From: Eubacteriales bacterium
Lineage (GTDB): Bacteria > Bacillota > Clostridia > Tissierellales > GPF-1
NCBI GenBank assembly: GCA_030625815.1
Contig: DAOUQF010000005.1
Span: 62,001 to 126,000, forward strand
Length of the DNA: 64,000 bases
Reading direction: 5' to 3'
Shown: positions 1 to 8,884 of the stretch, piece by piece
Numbering within the stretch: the first letter of the stretch is position 1
Layout: every line of letters begins with the position of its first letter
Translations under genes and position numbers: made by a program
Notes under the pieces: model-generated
Database searches by the model: none
Seen by the model: the letters and a program-made list of their open reading frames with translations, nothing else
What the model was told of the DNA's origin: nothing

Positions 1-351
1 AGTGGATGCACTGTAACAGCTGGTCGCCAAAACCACATCATACAGATCCAAATCCATCGTATTTGCGCCGCAAGAACCGATTCGGATAATATTCTCTACC
101 CCATAAAACGCGTACAGTTCATAGGAATAGATACCAACAGACGGAATGCCCATGCCATGACCCATCACTGAAATTTCTCGACCCTTGTAGGTTCCTGTGT
201 AACCCAGCATGCCACGCACGCCATTAAACTGCTTCACATCCTCCAAGAATGTCTCGGCAATAAATTTCGCTCTCAACGGATCCCCTGGCATTAAAACTGT
301 TTTTGCAATCTCTCCTGCTTTCGCTTCAATATGCGGTGTAGGTATACTCAT
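1..351 (-). CDS. deoD: Purine nucleoside phosphorylase, DeoD type (partial, 3' end beyond window)
   Basis: The first 117 codons of a DeoD-family phosphorylase are visible; the C-terminal half lies off the left edge. The protein opens [15 protein letters not shown] and has the family motifs [27 protein letters not shown] and IRIGSCG, nearly superimposable on the complete copy at 4345-5061. The family cleaves purine (deoxy)nucleosides with phosphate into base and (deoxy)ribose-1-phosphate in the cytoplasm. The ATG at 351 follows AAGGAGG at good spacing. The gene lies downstream of the lacI-ade operon on the same strand but behind that operon's terminator, with a repeat-rich leader of its own. 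Having two deoD genes within 5 kb suggests a recent duplication or different nucleoside preferences. Confidence 0.93.
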   Translation of the reverse strand, partial: MSIPTPHIEAKAGEIAKTVLMPGDPLRAKFIAETFLEDVKQFNGVRGMLGYTGTYKGREISVMGHGMGIPSVGIYSYELYAFYGVENIIRIGSCGANTMDLDLYDVVLATSCYSAST

Positions 352-487
352 TTTGTTTCCTCCTTGATTTTAAATCGTATTCCTTTGCAACGTACTACTC
401 TTTTGTTTCCTTAAGTATATCGGAAAATTCTCAAACTAAAAATGCCACGTGACACTTTTCAAAAAACAATTGAAACTTTCATGGCTG

Positions 488-544
488 ATTCGGTGAAAAT
501 ACAATATTCGGTGCAACACCGAATATGCGATTGTAGCCGAATAT
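488..544. promoter_or_regulatory. Cluster of four ATTCGG half-sites around a 23-bp palindrome
   Basis: Positions 504-526 form a perfect inverted repeat, ATATTCGGTG and its complement around CAA. It is flanked by ATTCGGTG at 488-495 and CCGAATAT at 537-544. The cluster lies about 140-190 bp upstream of the left deoD start. It resembles a cooperative operator, though the palindrome could also form a hairpin in the leader. The binding protein is unknown. Confidence 0.5.
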
Positions 545-585
545 ATGATGTTTCAAACCTTAATTATTAGTACTCATTATAAAAA

Positions 586-611
586 ACACTCCGACCTTTC
601 GGCCGAAGCGT
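586..611 (-). terminator. Rho-independent terminator of the lacI-ade operon
   Basis: On the minus strand an 11-bp stem (ACGCTTCGGCC with GGTCGGAGTGT, including G-U pairs) closes a GAAA tetraloop and is followed by a run of T. It starts six bases past the stop at 617. Confidence 0.85.
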
Positions 612-616
612 CTGAT

Positions 617-1360
617 TTACTTGCTCATCCAATTCATTAGATTCACCCAGAATGTCTTGTAATGCTCCCAATTGACAAACTCCGGCGGCGCCCAATGGGG
701 CGAACAATCCGAGGTAAAGGCTGCCGTCTTTCCCTTGCCAACTTCCCGGATCGCCACAAATGGATCTCCATTCAAAGTCGCCAGCACTTGTCCCTCCGGA
801 ATCGCCTGGGTCTGATTGTACCCCAAGAATGCCGGCCATTCCTTTGGAATTCCGTTAAAAATCTCATGCTCCTCTTCGATCACCGGAATCACGCCTTGCG
901 GGTTCTCCATACGGTCGTCGCGATCAAACATGGCAACCGGCAGAATCTCCGCTACTGCAGTATGATTGTATTGCCCTTTGGCATCGATTCCCATAAAGGT
1001 CAGATAACCGCCCACCATGCAAAGGGATCCGCCCCCTTTCACATATTCCGCAATCACGTTCAAGCGGTTCGGGCGCGCTTGGCTTCTCATAAAGGTATCC
1101 GTCGGCAACAAAAGCGTGTTGGCGCCAATATCCGACAAGATGACAGCATCGTATTGGTTCAATTCTTCCACCGTGTACGGAAAGGCTTCCCCCGCCACAT
1201 GATTCGGCAGGAACGTCACTTCATAGCCGCCGCCCTCCAAGGCGTTTCTCAGCCATTTGATTCCTTCCTCATAAACGGAAGTCGTAAAGGAATCGAATCC
1301 CTTGACATGAGTCGTATGGCTCATCCATGATTCCCCTGCAATTAACACTTTTTTACTCAT
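617..1360 (-). CDS. Glutamine amidotransferase-like (PF07090 type) protein
   Basis: A 247-residue cytoplasmic protein resembling the class I amidotransferase-like family PF07090, related to ThuA-like proteins. It opens MSKKVLIAGESWMSHTTHVK, has the flavodoxin-like stretch YDAVILSDIGANTLLL, and ends in a W-rich tail. No clear Cys-His-Glu triad is visible at the usual nucleophile elbow (MVGGYLTF), so glutaminase activity is doubtful. The ATG at 1360 overlaps the ade stop by eight bases and has GGGGG upstream; a longer TTG start at 1381 is less likely. It is the last gene of lacI-ade, so it probably acts on a sugar or purine-derived metabolite, but the substrate is unknown. Confidence 0.7.
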   Translation of the reverse strand: MSKKVLIAGESWMSHTTHVKGFDSFTTSVYEEGIKWLRNALEGGGYEVTFLPNHVAGEAFPYTVEELNQYDAVILSDIGANTLLLPTDTFMRSQARPNRLNVIAEYVKGGGSLCMVGGYLTFMGIDAKGQYNHTAVAEILPVAMFDRDDRMENPQGVIPVIEEEHEIFNGIPKEWPAFLGYNQTQAIPEGQVLATLNGDPFVAIREVGKGKTAAFTSDCSPHWAPPEFVNWEHYKTFWVNLMNWMSK

Positions 1361-3113
1361 TTGTTTTTCCCCCTTCTTCAAACAATGGAATCCAAGACTG
1401 ATGAATCACATCCACCAATCCCATATCCGTTAATCGGATCTCCGGAATCACCGGCAAGGCAAAGGCCGCTACCTGAATAATCGGCGAAACCGCATCAATG
1501 CCGAAGCTTTGAATGGTCTCTTTCAACTTTCGCGTTTCTCCTGCCATTTCCTTCAATCCCTTTTTCGACATCAAACCTGCAATCGGCAAATCAATGCCAG
1601 CAACCCGTTTTCCATCCTTGATGCAGACGATTCCTCCGCCTGATTCAATCAAAATTTCCGCTGCGATTTTCATATCTCGCGGATCCTTTCCGACGACCAC
1701 TAAATTATGGCAGTCATGAGAAACCGTACTGGCAATCGCCCCTTCTTTCAAGCCAAATCCTTGAATCACACCAAGTGCCCGGTTTCCATTGACTCCGTGC
1801 CGTTCAAAGACAGCCAGCCGACAAAGATCCGCTTCATCCACCTGCACCTGACCAGCTTCCACGGAGAATTCCCGTATCACCCGTTTGGTCAGAATATGCG
1901 TTTCCGGCGTATAGGCAATCACATTCATTCGAACTGCATCGCCCGATGCGCGCACCTCAAAATCCGCTTCTGTAATCGGACGATCCAAATGCACAGAATT
2001 CTGTTCTTCCACCGGATGTACCGGCGCATGCACCTCGATGGTCATCGCACCGGATTTCGCGATCAATTCTCCTTCAACAAAGACCTCGTCAACAATAAAT
2101 TCTTCCAGATCTTCCACCAAAATTAGATCCGCGCGTTTCCCCGGCGTTAAGATGCCACGGTCCCTGAGACGCAAAAGCCGTGCGCCATGAATGGTTGCCA
2201 TTCGCAAAATTTCAATCGGCGGCATGCCCAATGCTATTGCCCGGCGAATCCCATGATCCAAATGCCCCTCCCGCAGAAGGTCATCCGGTTCCCGATCATC
2301 GCTGCACAGCGTTGTGGTATCCGGATATTGCAGCTCTTGAATGACCGGCACCAAGGTTTCCAAGTCATGAACAATCGAACTCTCCCGACATTCCAGCACC
2401 ATGCCGACTCTTAATTTTTCTCTGGCCTCGTCCGTAAATGAGGTTTCATGGTCCGACTCGATCCCAGCACTCAAGTAGGCCGATAACTCGCGGCCGCTCA
2501 AAGATGGCGCGTGACCCTGCACAAAGAGATTCGCTTCTTCTCCGGCAGCAACGATCCCGCTCATTCTCTCGCTCTGCTCGATCACGCCCACAAAGTCCAT
2601 GACCTCACCGATCCCAATAACGCGATCGCATTTTAAAATTTCTTTGACTTCCTGGGGACCGAATGCTGCGCCTGCCGTTTCCATTCCAGGTACCGACGGC
2701 ACACAGGATGGCGCCAAAATAAAGACACTCATGGGAATCTCTTCACTAGCCTCCACGATATACTCCACCCCCGCAATTCCCAAAACATTGGCGATTTCAT
2801 GGGGATCGCAAGCAATGGTTGTTGTCCCGCGAGGAACAATCGCCTCGGCAAAATGCGCCGGGTTCATCATACTGCTCTCGATATGCACATGGGTATCAAT
2901 CAATCCCGGCAGGGCATGCTTGCCCTTTGCGTCGTAATACGCCTTCCCTTCCAATCCGTCTTTACCCGACTGAGTGACATGGGCGATCTTTCCATCAGAA
3001 ATTCCAATCTCTGCCGGATAAACCTCCCGGGTAATTAGATTCATATACTGCACATTCTGAATCACCAGATCAAAGGGAATCTCTCCCTTTGCCGCTCTGA
3101 TTGCTTTCCCCAT
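1353..3113 (-). CDS. ade: Adenine deaminase
   Basis: A 586-residue amidohydrolase that converts adenine to hypoxanthine and ammonia in purine salvage. The metal-binding motif LPGLIDTHVHIESSMM, the stretch TTIACDPHEIANVLG and the C-terminal VSHDCHNLVVVG identify the Ade family, and the length is normal. The start is the ATG at 3113, whose A is also the last base of the upstream lacI TGA. Such coupling shows co-transcription with the LacI regulator. The neighbouring deoD genes supply adenine from adenosine, so the cluster forms a route from nucleoside to hypoxanthine. Confidence 0.96.
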   Translation of the reverse strand: MGKAIRAAKGEIPFDLVIQNVQYMNLITREVYPAEIGISDGKIAHVTQSGKDGLEGKAYYDAKGKHALPGLIDTHVHIESSMMNPAHFAEAIVPRGTTTIACDPHEIANVLGIAGVEYIVEASEEIPMSVFILAPSCVPSVPGMETAGAAFGPQEVKEILKCDRVIGIGEVMDFVGVIEQSERMSGIVAAGEEANLFVQGHAPSLSGRELSAYLSAGIESDHETSFTDEAREKLRVGMVLECRESSIVHDLETLVPVIQELQYPDTTTLCSDDREPDDLLREGHLDHGIRRAIALGMPPIEILRMATIHGARLLRLRDRGILTPGKRADLILVEDLEEFIVDEVFVEGELIAKSGAMTIEVHAPVHPVEEQNSVHLDRPITEADFEVRASGDAVRMNVIAYTPETHILTKRVIREFSVEAGQVQVDEADLCRLAVFERHGVNGNRALGVIQGFGLKEGAIASTVSHDCHNLVVVGKDPRDMKIAAEILIESGGGIVCIKDGKRVAGIDLPIAGLMSKKGLKEMAGETRKLKETIQSFGIDAVSPIIQVAAFALPVIPEIRLTDMGLVDVIHQSWIPLFEEGGKTNE

Positions 3114-4126
3114 CAAGAATCCCCCTTCTTCACACGTACGCTATTTCGAACCACCAATTCCGGCTCAAACATGATGCTCGTTTTTGGTTGGTTCCCTGAT
3201 TTTATCCAAGAAACAATTTGTTGAACGGCAGTCTTTCCCATCTCCGTATTTGGTTGATGGATGGTTGTCAATGGTGGAATCATTGCCTGTGAAATCATTA
3301 AATCGTCAAATCCGACAATGGACAAATCGAAAGGAATCCGAATGCCTTCTTCATAGCACGCCTTGTATACCCCATATGCCATCCAATCATTGGCGATAAA
3401 GCAGGCTGTAATCCCCCGATTCTTCAAACTTCGAATACCAGCTTCCCCGCCGGCCATCTGATAATCGCCTTCCACAACCCAATCCGAATTCAGATCGATC
3501 CCCGCTTCTTTGAGCGCATCTTGGTATCCCTGATATCGCTCACGCGCGGACATATTCTTCAGCGGACCTGTGATGCAGCCAATCCTGCGATGCCCTGCCT
3601 CAATCAGGTGTTTGGTTGCCAAGTATGCGCCCTTGCGATTTTCAAAACCAACACTTGCCTCTGTTTGATCAATGCCTCGCCGATCCAAAAAGATCAGCGG
3701 TTTCTGAAATTCCTTCAGGATTCGCCTTTCGGCATGCTCCGCCACTGCTGCGGAAACCAAGATCACCCCATCTACATTTTGCTTGCGCAAGAGCTGCAAA
3801 TACTCGGCTTCTTTCTCCTGATTCTCATCCGTATTGCAGAGGATGACACGGAATCCCGCCTGGCTTGCCGCATCCTCAATTCCACGCGCCATGGTGGCGA
3901 AATAGGGATTGGTAATGTCGGGAATCAATAACCCCAAGGTACTGGTCTGCTTGGTGATCATACTTCTTGCAATTCCATTAGGTACATATTGCCGCTCTTC
4001 AATAATCCGCAGCACCCGTGCTTTGGTTTCCGCTCCAATGGATTGATCCTTCCCATTGATCACCATAGAAACAGTCGTTATCGATACACCCGCTAGTTTC
4101 GCAATTTCTTTCATTGTGATGCTCAT
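3113..4126 (-). CDS. LacI-family transcriptional regulator
   Basis: A 337-residue regulator with an N-terminal helix-turn-helix (ITMKEIAKLAGVSITTVSMV), a hinge at about residue 50, and a periplasmic-binding-protein-like effector domain (GLLIPDITNPYF, VDGVILVSAA, CITGPL, IVGFDD). The start at 4126 is chosen because the HTH begins there and GGGAGGTGAG lies just upstream; an upstream in-frame start would add 16 residues with no homology. It heads the ade operon and has two candidate operators in its own promoter, so it is probably autoregulated. The effector is unknown; a purine or nucleoside-sugar ligand fits the neighbours. Confidence 0.93.
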   Translation of the reverse strand: MSITMKEIAKLAGVSITTVSMVINGKDQSIGAETKARVLRIIEERQYVPNGIARSMITKQTSTLGLLIPDITNPYFATMARGIEDAASQAGFRVILCNTDENQEKEAEYLQLLRKQNVDGVILVSAAVAEHAERRILKEFQKPLIFLDRRGIDQTEASVGFENRKGAYLATKHLIEAGHRRIGCITGPLKNMSARERYQGYQDALKEAGIDLNSDWVVEGDYQMAGGEAGIRSLKNRGITACFIANDWMAYGVYKACYEEGIRIPFDLSIVGFDDLMISQAMIPPLTTIHQPNTEMGKTAVQQIVSWIKSGNQPKTSIMFEPELVVRNSVRVKKGDS

Positions 4127-4142
4127 CGGCTCACCTCCCGAA

Positions 4143-4167
4143 TAAATCGTTTTAGTAAAACGTTTTA
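4143..4167. promoter_or_regulatory. Two adjacent LacI-type operators
   Basis: TAAAACGTTTTA (4156-4167) is a perfect 12-bp palindrome with the central CG typical of LacI/GalR operators. TAAATCGTTTTA (4143-4154) is a one-mismatch copy one base away. Both lie between the predicted transcription start and the lacI start codon, where repressor would block elongation or initiation. Confidence 0.7.
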
Positions 4168-4178
4168 TCAACATCTTT

Positions 4179-4208
4179 ATTCTATTCCCTCACTTGTTTA
4201 GTTGTCAA
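4179..4208 (-). promoter_or_regulatory. Promoter of the lacI-ade operon
   Basis: Reading the minus strand, TTGACA (4208-4203) and TAGAAT (4184-4179) are separated by 18 bases. The predicted start lies just before the paired operators. Confidence 0.7.
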
Positions 4209-4233
4209 TTCTTTTTTCATCGCAACGATCCAC

Positions 4234-4247
4234 CCATAGGACTATGG
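4234..4247. promoter_or_regulatory. 14-bp palindrome between lacI and deoD
   Basis: CCATAGGACTATGG is a perfect dyad (two six-base arms around GA) in the divergent lacI/deoD region, about 100 bp before the deoD start. A regulator site is possible, but nothing links it to a given protein. Confidence 0.35.
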
Positions 4248-4344
4248 TCCCCTATCTCTGTCGACAACATGCAAAAATCGAAAAAAAAGGGTAAACTAAT
4301 GAGGAAAGGTTTTCACAGTATGCAAATTTGAAAGGAGCAAATCA

Positions 4345-5061
4345 ATGAATATCCCAACCCCACACATCGGCGTCAGTGAGCAAGACGTCATCGCAAAGAC
4401 CGTTTTAATGCCCGGAGATCCGCTTCGCGCGAAGTTTATTGCTGATACGTTTTTGAAGGACGCGGTGCAATTCAATAACGTGCGAGGCATGTTAGGCTTT
4501 ACAGGCACCTACAACGGAAAGAAAATCTCTGTCATGGGTTCCGGCATGGGCATGCCGAGCATCGGCATCTATTCCTACGAGTTGTTCCAATTCTACGGTG
4601 TAGAGAATATTATCCGTATCGGTTCTTGCGGCGCGTATACCGACGAACTGGAATTGTATGATGTAATTTTGGCAACGGACGCCTACAGCGAGTCCGCTTA
4701 CGCCAAGGTGCAAAGCGGGTCTGAAGACAACGTTATGCTTCCTTCTCCGGAGTTGAACGAGAAACTTGAAGGCATTGCAAAGGGACTGGAAATCGAGCTG
4801 CACAAATGCCGTATCCATTCCAACGATGTTTTCTACAATGGACAAGAAGGCTATTTCGAAATGGTTCGCGACAAGCATGGCTGCAAGGCTGTTGAGATGG
4901 AATCCTTCGCGCTGTTTGCCAATGCCAATGCGACCGGCAAGAAAGCAGCCTGCCTGCTGACGGTTTCCGACTCCTTGGTGACGCACAAAGTCACCACCGC
5001 CGAAGAGCGTCAAAGCGCCTTTACGGAAATGATGAAGATCGCCTTGGAATTGGCGGAATAA
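4345..5061 (+). CDS. deoD: Purine nucleoside phosphorylase, DeoD type
   Basis: A complete 238-residue cytoplasmic phosphorylase. Visible are [18 protein letters not shown], the phosphate-contacting [23 protein letters not shown], and the ribose/base-contacting VEMESFALF and SDSLVTHK (the SD pair is typical of hexameric DeoD). It releases free purine bases, feeding the ade gene transcribed divergently. The ATG at 4345 follows GAAAGGAG. The partial gene at the left edge is a close paralogue. Confidence 0.96.
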   Translation: MNIPTPHIGVSEQDVIAKTVLMPGDPLRAKFIADTFLKDAVQFNNVRGMLGFTGTYNGKKISVMGSGMGMPSIGIYSYELFQFYGVENIIRIGSCGAYTDELELYDVILATDAYSESAYAKVQSGSEDNVMLPSPELNEKLEGIAKGLEIELHKCRIHSNDVFYNGQEGYFEMVRDKHGCKAVEMESFALFANANATGKKAACLLTVSDSLVTHKVTTAEERQSAFTEMMKIALELAE

Positions 5062-5078
5062 AAACGGAACGCAAAAAA

Positions 5079-5106
5079 AACCGTGTAATCTTATGATTAC
5101 ACGGTT
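5079..5106. terminator. Bidirectional terminator between deoD and the flavin reductase gene
   Basis: A perfect 12-bp stem (AACCGTGTAATC) with loop TTAT has an A run before it and a T-rich stretch after it, so it can end transcription from both convergent genes. Confidence 0.85.
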
Positions 5107-5123
5107 TTCTTATATAGGATAGA

Positions 5124-6923
5124 TTATTTGCCTGTTACTACGTTCTCACCCGCGATTCTACCAAATACGGTAATGTCTGAAATCGCGCAAGTACCAACAC
5201 GGTTGTTGCCATGAACACTTCCCGTAACCTCTCCTGCCGCATATAGACCGGAGATTATATTACCCTCTGTATCAATCACATGAGCGTCTGTATCAATCAT
5301 AACTCCACCCATTGTATGGTGAACAGAAACGACACCTTTCAGAATAAACCAAGGTCCTCCGTTCATAGGAACCATGCTTGTTGTGCGTCCGAATTCCGGA
5401 TCCACACCCTCTGTCATGTATTTGTTGTAGTTATCCATTGTTTGTACAAGGTTATCTGCGTTAATTTCGAAGTATTCTGCAACCTCTTCAAGTGTATCCG
5501 CTTTGTAGTAGACGCCGCCATCCAAACATTTTGCGTATTCATCCGCAAATTTTTCTTCCATGTTTAGTCGGTCTGCAACCTCTTGGTTGTAGATCGCATA
5601 AACAGGGGCGTTCTGTGCGAGGATCGCTTCGGCACGAACGTCACGCATTCCAACCTCGTTAACAAATCTGTTTCCGTCTTCATTCACATAGATTAGACCT
5701 TCACCACTCCAGCTCGGCGCTTCAATCCCATAGAATACACCTGTCATTGGATTGTTGAATGGGTAAAGCTGAATATGCTCCATACCCTCAAGCTGTGCGC
5801 CGATTTTCTCTGCCATCACAATCCCATCACCAACGATTGCTGGAGAGTTTGTTGTTTGTACAGATTCATCAACTGTTGGCCAACGTTTGTTGTATTGCTC
5901 ACGCATCTCGATGTTTGCACCAAAACCACCGGAAGCAAGAACAACACCTTTGGCAGTTGTAAATGCAGCTGTACTTTCCCCGGCAGAAACTTTAACACCG
6001 ATGACTCGGCCTTCTTCATTCTGGATAAGTTCTTCCGCTTTTGTGTTATACATGATCTGCACGCCAAGTTCTTCCGCTTTTGCAACTAGTGGGGTAATCA
6101 TGCCCGCGCCAAGTTCAATCGGCTCAACGGCACGAGGTACACTATGTCCGCCTTCATGAACCAGATAATCCTGGTATTCAACGCCTACATAATCTCGTAA
6201 CCAAAGAGCAGCATCCAACGCGTTGTTTACTACCGTATCAACCATTTCTTTGCGAGCAAGCATTCCGCCGCCTTCCCACATCTCTTTCGCGAACTGCTCG
6301 TTGCTGTCTTCGATTCCTTTTTCATCCTGAAGCCAGTTTCCCGCACAAGCAAGTTCAGCATAAGAAAGAAGTGTGTTCCCGCCTGCAAAAGGCATTTTTT
6401 CGATCACAACAACATTTTCAGCGCCGCTTACTTTCGCTTTGATCGCCGCTGAAAGACCGGCACCGCCGGCACCGATTACAACAACATCATATTCAGCATC
6501 TTCAATTGTAATTTGCGCCTCAGCTGTTTCACTTTTGATCTGTAGTGTCGAAACATCTACACCAGCAGCTTCAAGAGCCGCTGTAACCGCAGCAATAACA
6601 CCATTTGAAGCGTTTGTTGCACCTGAAATTGTATCAACTGCTAGAGTCTGTCCTGCAATGATTGCTGCAGGAATGTCTTTCAGGGGAGCATCCGCCAAGC
6701 CCGCTGTCTCTGCGTGTTCTTTCACGATAATTTCAGAGATCTCCGAGTCCGTTAAAACAACATCAACAACAATATCACCATTGTTTCCTTTTCCTACACC
6801 CTCGTAAGTCCCTGCCGTATATTTCCCAGCAGCCTCTACAGGATTGCTTTCCGTTTTAGCAGCACAGGCAACCATCGTAAATGCCATAAGTGTAGCTAAT
6901 AAGATACATAAAATTTTCTTCAT
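5124..6923 (-). CDS. Extracytosolic FMN/FAD-dependent fumarate-reductase-like lipoprotein (cassette 1)
   Basis: A 599-residue secreted lipoprotein: signal peptide with Cys about residue 20 (MVAC), an FMN-binding domain (about 35-120) with the flavinylation motif SGAT, then a FAD-binding domain starting VVVIGAGGAGLSAAIKA. The C-terminal half has the flavocytochrome c/UrdA-type active-site elements: NEVGMRDVRAE, HHTMGG and GNNRVG. The family reduces an unsaturated organic acceptor (fumarate, urocanate, acrylates) outside the membrane with electrons from quinones or flavoproteins. The start at 6923 is preferred over 6929 because GGGAG is eight bases away. It is divergent from a two-component system that probably controls it. 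The exact substrate cannot be read from sequence. Confidence 0.9.
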   Translation of the reverse strand: MKKILCILLATLMAFTMVACAAKTESNPVEAAGKYTAGTYEGVGKGNNGDIVVDVVLTDSEISEIIVKEHAETAGLADAPLKDIPAAIIAGQTLAVDTISGATNASNGVIAAVTAALEAAGVDVSTLQIKSETAEAQITIEDAEYDVVVIGAGGAGLSAAIKAKVSGAENVVVIEKMPFAGGNTLLSYAELACAGNWLQDEKGIEDSNEQFAKEMWEGGGMLARKEMVDTVVNNALDAALWLRDYVGVEYQDYLVHEGGHSVPRAVEPIELGAGMITPLVAKAEELGVQIMYNTKAEELIQNEEGRVIGVKVSAGESTAAFTTAKGVVLASGGFGANIEMREQYNKRWPTVDESVQTTNSPAIVGDGIVMAEKIGAQLEGMEHIQLYPFNNPMTGVFYGIEAPSWSGEGLIYVNEDGNRFVNEVGMRDVRAEAILAQNAPVYAIYNQEVADRLNMEEKFADEYAKCLDGGVYYKADTLEEVAEYFEINADNLVQTMDNYNKYMTEGVDPEFGRTTSMVPMNGGPWFILKGVVSVHHTMGGVMIDTDAHVIDTEGNIISGLYAAGEVTGSVHGNNRVGTCAISDITVFGRIAGENVVTGK

Positions 6924-6978
6924 TTTCATTACTCCCTTACATTATTTTCGCCAACGCTTCATTTGTCCAATAAAGCTT

Positions 6979-6992
6979 GTTATAATAATAAC
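6979..6992. promoter_or_regulatory. 14-bp dyad GTTAT-N4-ATAAC in cassette 1 divergent region
   Basis: A GTTAT/ATAAC inverted repeat lies about 55 bp upstream of the reductase start, between the reductase and kinase genes. A similar 14-bp GTTA...TAAC dyad occurs in the equivalent region of the second cassette (55629-55642). It could bind the AraC-type response regulator; AT-rich chance similarity is not excluded. Confidence 0.35.
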
Positions 6993-7177
6993 ATTCTCAA
7001 GTTTTTTTGTATTTGCATAGAATCTTCATATTTTTATACTTTACACTCAATAAAAGCAGGAAGTTTATAAAATTCCGTCATATTTTTGCACTTTGCGTTC
7101 AAACGGGCAAAAAAAAGATATACTATCATTCAGAAAGCGATACGACTAATACAAATAGATTTCAAAAGGTGAGCACA

Positions 7178-8884
7178 ATGTCTATTAAACATAAAATCGC
7201 GTTAATCATAACGCTCTGTCTATTATCTTCATTTTTAATATTTTACGCCACAACCGTTTCCAGCGTAAGAACGGAAAACACAAGAGCCACCACCGAGCAG
7301 ACAAGTATTCTAATCGACTCCAAATCACGTGAAATCGGTCTGAGATTATTCAACGTGATTAGCGAATTTAGGTTGTTATCCCAAATGCCTGCCTTCAAAT
7401 CTATGGATATGAGGGTAACGATCCCTTATATTAATAACATCATTAATATGAAAAGCGAAACTTTTGGTGAAACGGCTGATTTATTTGCCTATGGTGCACT
7501 AAACGGCAAAAGCTGGGTAAACGGTGAACAAACATTTGAGTTGATTACTCGAAAGGAATTTCTAAAAATAAAAAATTCCACAACGGAATATATTGTATCC
7601 CCACCAAAAAAGGTTGAATATCTAAACTCCGATGTAGTCCTCATCTATTACCCGATCATCAACTATAAAGAACTCAAAGAAACCTTGTTTATAGGTGGAA
7701 TTACAATAGACAAGCTAAGCGAGCTAATGCGTCAAATTGATGTTTACGGCGGAAGATCTTGGATTATGAACTCCGAAGGCTTAGTTTATACAATGAATCC
7801 CATTGAATTTTCCCATGTTATGAGTTTTGAATCAAAAAAAGATTTGCTTTCTAAGATTACTCCCATCCAGTCAGGAATTATTGATATGGATAACAGCACA
7901 ATTTTCTATTCCCCAGTGCCTTATTCTCAAAACTGGATTCTATGCACCCAAATCGATAACTCCACAATGTTTGCCAACACCGACAAAATCACAAAGGACA
8001 TGCAGTATATTGTGATCATTATGATTCTTTTAGGCACATTCATAGCCTATGTGGCATCTGGTAGCATTGTAAAACCAATCAATAATCTTCAGCAGAAGAT
8101 GATCAATGTTAAATCGGGCAACCTGAATGCCTATTACACCGATAAAGGCAAAAACGAAATCTATTATTTAGGTCAAACCTACAACCTCATGTTGGACACA
8201 ATAAAAGAACTATTCAAAAAAATCACCGCCACCGAAGAACAAAAGCGCAAAGCCTATTTGCAGGTTTTGCAGGCACAGATTAACCCCCATTTTTTATACA
8301 ACACGCTTGCATCTTTAAAATGGCTTTCCCAAAAGCAAGGCGCTAACGATGTTGCAGAATATATCGACTGCCTATCCAACTTTTTTCGAATATCTTTAAG
8401 TGATGGCGCCGAAACGATCACGTTGCGCAATGAAATCCTCCATGCAGAAAGTTATCTGAAAATCCAGCATTTCCGGTACAGCGAAAAAGTTTTCTATGCG
8501 TTTGACGTAGATGATAATGTGCTTTCCGCATTGGTTCCAAAGCTCATTCTACAACCTCTTATTGAAAATTCCATCAATCATGGATTAAAATATGAGAAGA
8601 AACCGGGCAAAATCCAAATCAGTTGCCATTCGCGTAATAACAAACTCATAATCACTGTAACCGATGACGGAATAGGCATGACCGAAGAACGACTCGCAAA
8701 AATACGATACAATCTGAAAAGCAATATTTCCGAAGATAATTTCGGACTTAATAATATTTCGCAAAGATTAAAACTTCACTATGCGGAAAAATCCGATATC
8801 AATATTCAAAGCAGTTTCCATCAAGGCACTTCCATAGAACTAGTCATCCCTTGTAATAAAAATGAAGGAGAACGCGATGTATAA
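7178..8884 (+). CDS. YesM-type sensor histidine kinase (cassette 1)
   Basis: A 568-residue membrane kinase: N-terminal transmembrane helix, an extracellular Cache-like sensor region of about 240 residues, a second helix near residue 280-300, HAMP (SGSIVKPINNLQQKM), the His_kinase motif QAQINPHFLYNTL with phospho-acceptor His371, and a HATPase_c domain (LILQPLIENSINHG, DDGIGM). Kinases of this group sense small extracellular ligands. The ATG at 7178 follows AAAGGTGAG; upstream in-frame codons look non-coding. The 3' end overlaps the response regulator gene by eight bases. Its position opposite the reductase suggests it senses that enzyme's acceptor. Confidence 0.94.
   Translation: MSIKHKIALIITLCLLSSFLIFYATTVSSVRTENTRATTEQTSILIDSKSREIGLRLFNVISEFRLLSQMPAFKSMDMRVTIPYINNIINMKSETFGETADLFAYGALNGKSWVNGEQTFELITRKEFLKIKNSTTEYIVSPPKKVEYLNSDVVLIYYPIINYKELKETLFIGGITIDKLSELMRQIDVYGGRSWIMNSEGLVYTMNPIEFSHVMSFESKKDLLSKITPIQSGIIDMDNSTIFYSPVPYSQNWILCTQIDNSTMFANTDKITKDMQYIVIIMILLGTFIAYVASGSIVKPINNLQQKMINVKSGNLNAYYTDKGKNEIYYLGQTYNLMLDTIKELFKKITATEEQKRKAYLQVLQAQINPHFLYNTLASLKWLSQKQGANDVAEYIDCLSNFFRISLSDGAETITLRNEILHAESYLKIQHFRYSEKVFYAFDVDDNVLSALVPKLILQPLIENSINHGLKYEKKPGKIQISCHSRNNKLIITVTDDGIGMTEERLAKIRYNLKSNISEDNFGLNNISQRLKLHYAEKSDINIQSSFHQGTSIELVIPCNKNEGERDV

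Noticed and set aside
662-1330. 222-codon plus-strand frame opposite the amidotransferase-like gene
   Set aside because: It is antisense to a well-supported gene, rich in His, Arg and Cys as usual for reverse-frame shadows, and has no ribosome binding site.
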